Part shown: in pieces, positions 59,985-64,000 of the stretch
Position numbering within the stretch: the stretch's first letter is position 1
Layout: each line of letters starts with the position of its first letter
Source of the DNA: Bacteroidota bacterium
GTDB taxonomy: Bacteria; Bacteroidota; Bacteroidia; Bacteroidales; Porphyromonadaceae
DNA length: 64,000 bases
Assembly (NCBI GenBank): GCA_023389855.1
Contig: JAEWDZ010000004.1
Location: 186,001 to 250,000 of the forward strand
Reading direction: 5' to 3'
Program-made: the position numbers and the translations under genes
Notes under the pieces: generated by a model
What the model was told of the DNA's origin: nothing
What the model saw: the letters and a program-made list of their open reading frames with translations, nothing else
The model's database searches: none

Positions 59985-61598
59985 ATGACAGGTCAGGAAA
60001 CGAAATACATTTTTGTTACGGGAGGCGTTATATCTTCTCTCGGAAAAGGCATAGTAGCCGCTTCTTTGGGAAAACTGCTACAAGCCCGCGGTTACCGTGT
60101 AGGCATACAAAAGTTCGACCCATATATTAATGTCGATCCCGGCACTCTTAATCCTTATGAACATGGAGAGTGCTATGTAACAAACGATGGTCATGAATCA
60201 GATCTTGACTTGGGTCACTACGAACGTTTTCTCAATGTGCCAACATCTCGTGCGAATAATATTACCACTGGTCGAATTTATCAAAATGTTATATACAAAG
60301 AGCGTAAAGGAGAATACTTAGGAAAGACAATCCAAGTGATACCGCATATTACAGATGAAATTAAGCGTAATGTAAAACTACTTGGACAGAAAGACCAACT
60401 CGACTTTGTAATTACTGAAATCGGTGGTGTTGTCGGAGATATTGAGTCTCTGCCCTTTTTAGAAGCCGTACGCCAGCTTAAATGGGAACTAAAAAATCGT
60501 TGTATAGTAGTCCATCTTACCTACGTACCTTTCATAAAGGCTGCAGGCGAATTTAAAACAAAACCTACCCAACACTCTGTAAAACAGCTCCAAGAAGCAG
60601 GTGTGCAACCAGACATTCTCACCTTGCGTACCGAACAACGACTTGACAGTGATATTTGTGCTAAGGTAGCTCGTTTCTGTAATGTCGCAGAAGATGCTGT
60701 AATACAGAGTATTGATGCACCGACTATCTATGAAATTCCACTGCATCTTCAAGAGCAGAACATGGACGAAATAGTACTAAAGATGGTTGGTATCGAACCA
60801 GGTCCTAAACCAGCTATGGAGGCTTGGTGCTCTTTTATAGATAAAATGAAAAAAGCCAAAGAAGTTGTACGTATAGCTCTCGTAGGCAAATACGTCGAAT
60901 TGCCTGATGCATACAAAAGTATCGATGAGGCACTCATTCAAGCTTGTGTATACAACGACAGGAAACTGAAAATGACCTCTATTCAAAGCGAAAATATAAA
61001 CGAGGCAAATGTTGCAACTCTTCTTGAGGGCTACGATGGAGTGATCATTGCTCCTGGTTTTGGTGAGCGAGGAGTAGAAGGCAAAATCACAGCTCTGCAG
61101 TATACACGTACAAAAAATATTCCAACCTTAGGGATTTGTCTTGGAATGCAATGCATGGCTATCGAATTTGCCCGTAACGTACTCCATCTGAAGGATGCTA
61201 ACACAGCTGAAATAGCCCCTAATACTGAAAATAAGGTCATCGACCTAATGGAAGAGCAAAAAACCGTTTCCAACTATGGGGGGACTATGCGCTTGGGCTC
61301 CTATCGCTGCAATCTTAAACCAAATAGTAAAATTGCAGAGGCATATGGTGCGACTTCGATAGAAGAGAGACACCGTCACCGCTATGAGTTCAATAGTATA
61401 TACAAGAAACGATTCGAGGAAAAGGGTTTTTTCTGTGTCGGTGAAAATCCAGATACTTATCTAGTCGAAGCTTTGGAACTTAAGAATCACCCTTTTTACA
61501 TAGGCGTTCAATTCCATCCAGAATATAAAAGTACAATTGTCAATCCTAGCCCCATTTTCATGGCCTTTGTAAAGGCTTTGCTTGAGAACAAAAAATAG
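59985..61598 (+). CDS. pyrG: CTP synthase
   Basis: A 537-residue enzyme. N-terminal synthetase domain with the P-loop VTGGVISSLGKGIVAASLGK and NVDPGTLNPYEHGE; C-terminal glutamine amidotransferase with catalytic Cys in LGICLGMQCMA and His/Glu in VQFHPEYKS. It makes CTP from UTP using glutamine. The long leader could allow nucleotide-sensitive control. Confidence 0.97.
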   Translation: MTGQETKYIFVTGGVISSLGKGIVAASLGKLLQARGYRVGIQKFDPYINVDPGTLNPYEHGECYVTNDGHESDLDLGHYERFLNVPTSRANNITTGRIYQNVIYKERKGEYLGKTIQVIPHITDEIKRNVKLLGQKDQLDFVITEIGGVVGDIESLPFLEAVRQLKWELKNRCIVVHLTYVPFIKAAGEFKTKPTQHSVKQLQEAGVQPDILTLRTEQRLDSDICAKVARFCNVAEDAVIQSIDAPTIYEIPLHLQEQNMDEIVLKMVGIEPGPKPAMEAWCSFIDKMKKAKEVVRIALVGKYVELPDAYKSIDEALIQACVYNDRKLKMTSIQSENINEANVATLLEGYDGVIIAPGFGERGVEGKITALQYTRTKNIPTLGICLGMQCMAIEFARNVLHLKDANTAEIAPNTENKVIDLMEEQKTVSNYGGTMRLGSYRCNLKPNSKIAEAYGATSIEERHRHRYEFNSIYKKRFEEKGFFCVGENPDTYLVEALELKNHPFYIGVQFHPEYKSTIVNPSPIFMAFVKALLENKK

Positions 61599-61653
61599 TT
61601 TAGGTTATTAAAGAAAAGAATAATTTCATTTTGCCCGATATAGCTCTATAGGC

Positions 61654-63525
61654 ATGAATAAAAATACTATCATAGGTCTTATTTTTATAGGCCTTGCATT
61701 ACTGGCGTTTACTTGGATAAATCGTCCTAAAAAAGGTGCTGAATCCCCTAAAATTGAGACTGAAAATATCGCTCAGGCCTCTGCTCCTGCTCCTAATACT
61801 GTAGACACTACTCTACACTCAAGTTCCAATTTTTTTCATCATCGGCAGCAAATAACTGGAACTGAACAAACCTTCTCGCTGGAAAATAACAAAATAAAAA
61901 TAGACATTTCCTCTCTTGGAGCTCTTCCTGTTACTGCTACGCTCAAAGACTATAACAGTCTTAATGAGAAAACAAAAAAACAGGCCGTGGCTCTTTTCAA
62001 AAGCAGAGAAGATTTCAATCTAAATTTTATTTTCCGTACCTCGCAGCGAGGAGTATTGGATACAAAAGACCTTTATTTTGAGAAAGTAGCTAATACGGAT
62101 AGTACGCTCACTCTACGCCTCGCTATCGACAGTCTAAGCTACATTGATTTTACCTACACTTTGCGCAAAGATAATTATCTCGTTGATTTATGTCTAACGA
62201 GGAAAGGACTCGACAAGGTTTTTCCCAACAACATGCGTTATCTCGATTTTGAGTTAAAGCAACGTATGCCACAATTGGAGAAGTCATGGGTGAACGAAAA
62301 TAACTATACGAATTTGTATTGGAAATATGTTGGAGACAACGTAGAGCACTTCAATGCAACTTCAAAGAATAAAACAAAGGATTTATCAGGATCTCTCAGT
62401 TGGATAGGCTTCAAAGGCAAGTTCTTTGCCAATACTTTGATTGCAGATAAAAACAATCCTTTCGAAGACGTTCGTCTGCAACAGACAACTTTCCAAAAGG
62501 ATAATCCTTATTTGAAAGATTTCTCTGCGTCTGGTTCTGTACCTTTTGATTTACGAGAAGGTTCCTCTACTCGCTTTACCTTTTTCATGGGCCCGCTTGA
62601 CTTACACTTATTTAAAGAATACGGAAAAAAGGACCCTGTATTAAAAGATCTCCACTTAGAGAAAATGGTCTATGTAGGAAAGAGTTTATTCCGATGGATA
62701 AATATCCATCTTATTAGGCCTGTTGTAGATTTTCTAAGTACATATATCAGTAACTGGGGTATTATCATCTTGCTTCTGACGTTAATCATCAAATTAGTAC
62801 TATCACCCCTAACCTTTAAGAGTTATATGTCACAAGCAAAGATGCGTGTTCTCAAACCCCAGGTAGAAGAGATCAATCTCAAATATCCTGGTAAGGATCA
62901 GAACATGCAGCTAAAACGCTCCCAAGAGACTATGGCTCTATACAAAAGTGTAGGCGCTAGTCCTATGGCCGGCTGCTTACCTATGATATTGCAGATGCCT
63001 TTCCTGATAGCTCTCTATATGTACTTCCCTACTTCAATTGACCTCAGAGACACCTCTTTCTTATGGGCTGAAGATCTTTCATCGTACGATGCTATATTAA
63101 GTTGGAATTTTGATATTCCTATTTTATCTGGCTTAATGGGAAATCACATTAGTCTCTTCTGCCTGCTGTGGGCTATTACTAATGTGATTTACTCTAGATA
63201 TACAATGAGCCAATCGGCTACAGGGCAAGAAAATAGCCAAATGAAGATGATGCAATGGATGCCCTACATGATGTCCATTATGTTTTTCTTCTTCTTCAAT
63301 CAAAACTCTTCTGGTCTGTGCTATTACTACTTTATTTCTACCCTGATTACAATATTGCAATATATTGCTGGTAGATTGATCATAAACGAAGAAAAAGTTT
63401 TGGCAAAGCTAGAAGAGAATAAAAAGAAACCCAGAAAAAAATCAGGTTTTATGGCTCGCCTAGAAGAGGCACAACGATTACAACAGCAAAGACTCCGCGA
63501 GCAACAAGGTAAACAGCGAAGATAG
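61654..63525 (+). CDS. yidC: Membrane protein insertase YidC
   Basis: A 623-residue protein with an N-terminal anchor (IIGLIFIGLALLAFTWI), a large periplasmic beta domain (about 60-345) and the conserved Oxa1 core from about 350 (WGIIILLLTLIIKLVLSPLT, KAKMRVLKPQ-like helix, PMILQMPFLIALYMYFP). The C-terminus is basic (KKPRKKSGF), as expected for ribosome contact. It inserts membrane proteins alone or with SecYEG. It follows pyrG in an operon-like arrangement. Confidence 0.95.
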   Translation: MNKNTIIGLIFIGLALLAFTWINRPKKGAESPKIETENIAQASAPAPNTVDTTLHSSSNFFHHRQQITGTEQTFSLENNKIKIDISSLGALPVTATLKDYNSLNEKTKKQAVALFKSREDFNLNFIFRTSQRGVLDTKDLYFEKVANTDSTLTLRLAIDSLSYIDFTYTLRKDNYLVDLCLTRKGLDKVFPNNMRYLDFELKQRMPQLEKSWVNENNYTNLYWKYVGDNVEHFNATSKNKTKDLSGSLSWIGFKGKFFANTLIADKNNPFEDVRLQQTTFQKDNPYLKDFSASGSVPFDLREGSSTRFTFFMGPLDLHLFKEYGKKDPVLKDLHLEKMVYVGKSLFRWINIHLIRPVVDFLSTYISNWGIIILLLTLIIKLVLSPLTFKSYMSQAKMRVLKPQVEEINLKYPGKDQNMQLKRSQETMALYKSVGASPMAGCLPMILQMPFLIALYMYFPTSIDLRDTSFLWAEDLSSYDAILSWNFDIPILSGLMGNHISLFCLLWAITNVIYSRYTMSQSATGQENSQMKMMQWMPYMMSIMFFFFFNQNSSGLCYYYFISTLITILQYIAGRLIINEEKVLAKLEENKKKPRKKSGFMARLEEAQRLQQQRLREQQGKQRR

Positions 63526-63554
63526 TCCCGTTTTAAATTTTAATTTTATTTGCT

Positions 63555-64000
63555 ATGGAAGATCTCAAGCACGAATGCGGCATAGCCCTTGTAAGACTGA
63601 AAAAACCGCTCTCGTTTTATGCCGAAAAGTACGGCACTTGGCTTTACGGCTTAAACAAGCTATACTTACTCATGGAGAAGCAACACAACAGAGGACAAGA
63701 AGGAGCGGGTATAGCAGTAGGGAAAACACGGGTTAAACCTGGCGAGGAGTATCTTTTCAGATTGAGAGCTGAGGGGAGCAATGCCATAACCAATATTTTT
63801 GACGCTATTCATCTTCAACTGTCTGCTTACACACCAGATCAAATAAACAATGCTGATTACGCAGACCAAAATATATCCTTTGCGGGAGAGACTTTTATGG
63901 GTCATCTTCGCTACTCCACTACGGGTCGTAGTGGTCTGACGTTTGTTCACCCCATGATCAGGCGTAGTAATTGGCGTGCGAAATCATTGGCTGTATGTGG
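63555..64000 (+). CDS. purF: Amidophosphoribosyltransferase-like protein (cut by the window edge)
   Basis: The ATG at 63555 opens a frame that runs off the window after 148 codons. The N-terminal glutamine amidotransferase signature is clear: CGIALVRL with the nucleophile Cys8, HNRGQEGAGIAV and GHLRYSTTGRSG. PurF transfers the glutamine amide to PRPP, the first step of purine synthesis. A few Bacteroidetes encode a longer paralog, so the symbol is not fully certain. Confidence 0.85.
   Translation, partial: MEDLKHECGIALVRLKKPLSFYAEKYGTWLYGLNKLYLLMEKQHNRGQEGAGIAVGKTRVKPGEEYLFRLRAEGSNAITNIFDAIHLQLSAYTPDQINNADYADQNISFAGETFMGHLRYSTTGRSGLTFVHPMIRRSNWRAKSLAVC

Noticed and set aside
1..64000. CRISPR array, rRNA operon or insertion sequence
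   Set aside because: No regular spaced repeats, rRNA segments or transposase genes were seen on reading the window.

Overview
The window is a stretch of a Bacteroidota (Bacteroidales) chromosome, most likely Porphyromonas or a close relative, carrying most of an integrated temperate phage. The lineage call rests on repeated promoters of the Bacteroidetes type (TTG, about 20 nt, TAnnTTTG), on the host gene order (ftsX, DUF3098, uppP, truB; dapB, lepB, wbqC-like), and on a group of secreted proteins with short C-terminal domains like those sorted by the type IX secretion system (T9SS). Genus is an inference; no 16S gene is present.

Positions 1 to about 27,790 are prophage. From the left there is a plus-strand accessory segment (1-2,760) with a decayed BRO-N antirepressor, an intact BRO-N/ANT antirepressor behind a structured leader with a perfect 28-bp tandem repeat, and small unknown genes. 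Next is a minus-strand late operon (10,111 to 2,765): membrane protein, ParB-like protein, small and large terminase, portal, a lipoprotein, a small Cys-rich protein and a MuF head protein ending in a papain-like domain. Major capsid, tail and lysis genes are not in the window and must lie to the left if the phage is complete. A minus-strand early operon (24,843 to 10,201) carries an HNH endonuclease, a LuxR-type regulator, an SbcC-like ATPase, RecT, an MBL-fold hydrolase, a DUF4373 replication protein with an origin-like repeat inside its gene, a DnaC-like loader, a Rha/ANT antirepressor, a DUF4406-DnaA domain IV fusion, a cytosine methyltransferase, a DEDDh exonuclease, a decayed MazG-like gene, SSB and a RuvC-like resolvase. 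The plus-strand lysogeny genes (25,006-27,560) are a Cro/CI-type repressor, small genes, a second repressor-like gene and a tyrosine integrase next to the host ftsX gene.

Positions 27,790-50,419 are housekeeping host DNA, nearly all on the plus strand: cell division and envelope (ftsX, uppP, lepB), tRNA modification (truB), lysine biosynthesis (dapB), dnaA, gapA, pheS, nth, a tRNA-Leu, an M20 dipeptidase, purine salvage (SAH/MTA deaminase, punA, hpt), rpsO, a periplasmic 5'-nucleotidase, an ABC-2 exporter, adk and obgE.

Positions 50,804-59,640 form an island of five secreted proteins with different repeat types (LRR, GLUG, InlB-like, BspA-type LRR, FISUMP) but similar sorting-like C-termini, plus a stranded extra C-terminal domain. 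After it come pyrG, yidC and the start of purF, which runs off the window.

The most interesting items are the MuF-papain-like effector, the P4/ash-like leader RNA region, the iteron cluster inside the replication gene, the palindrome at the predicted start of late transcription, and the RecT/MBL/SbcC-like recombination set.
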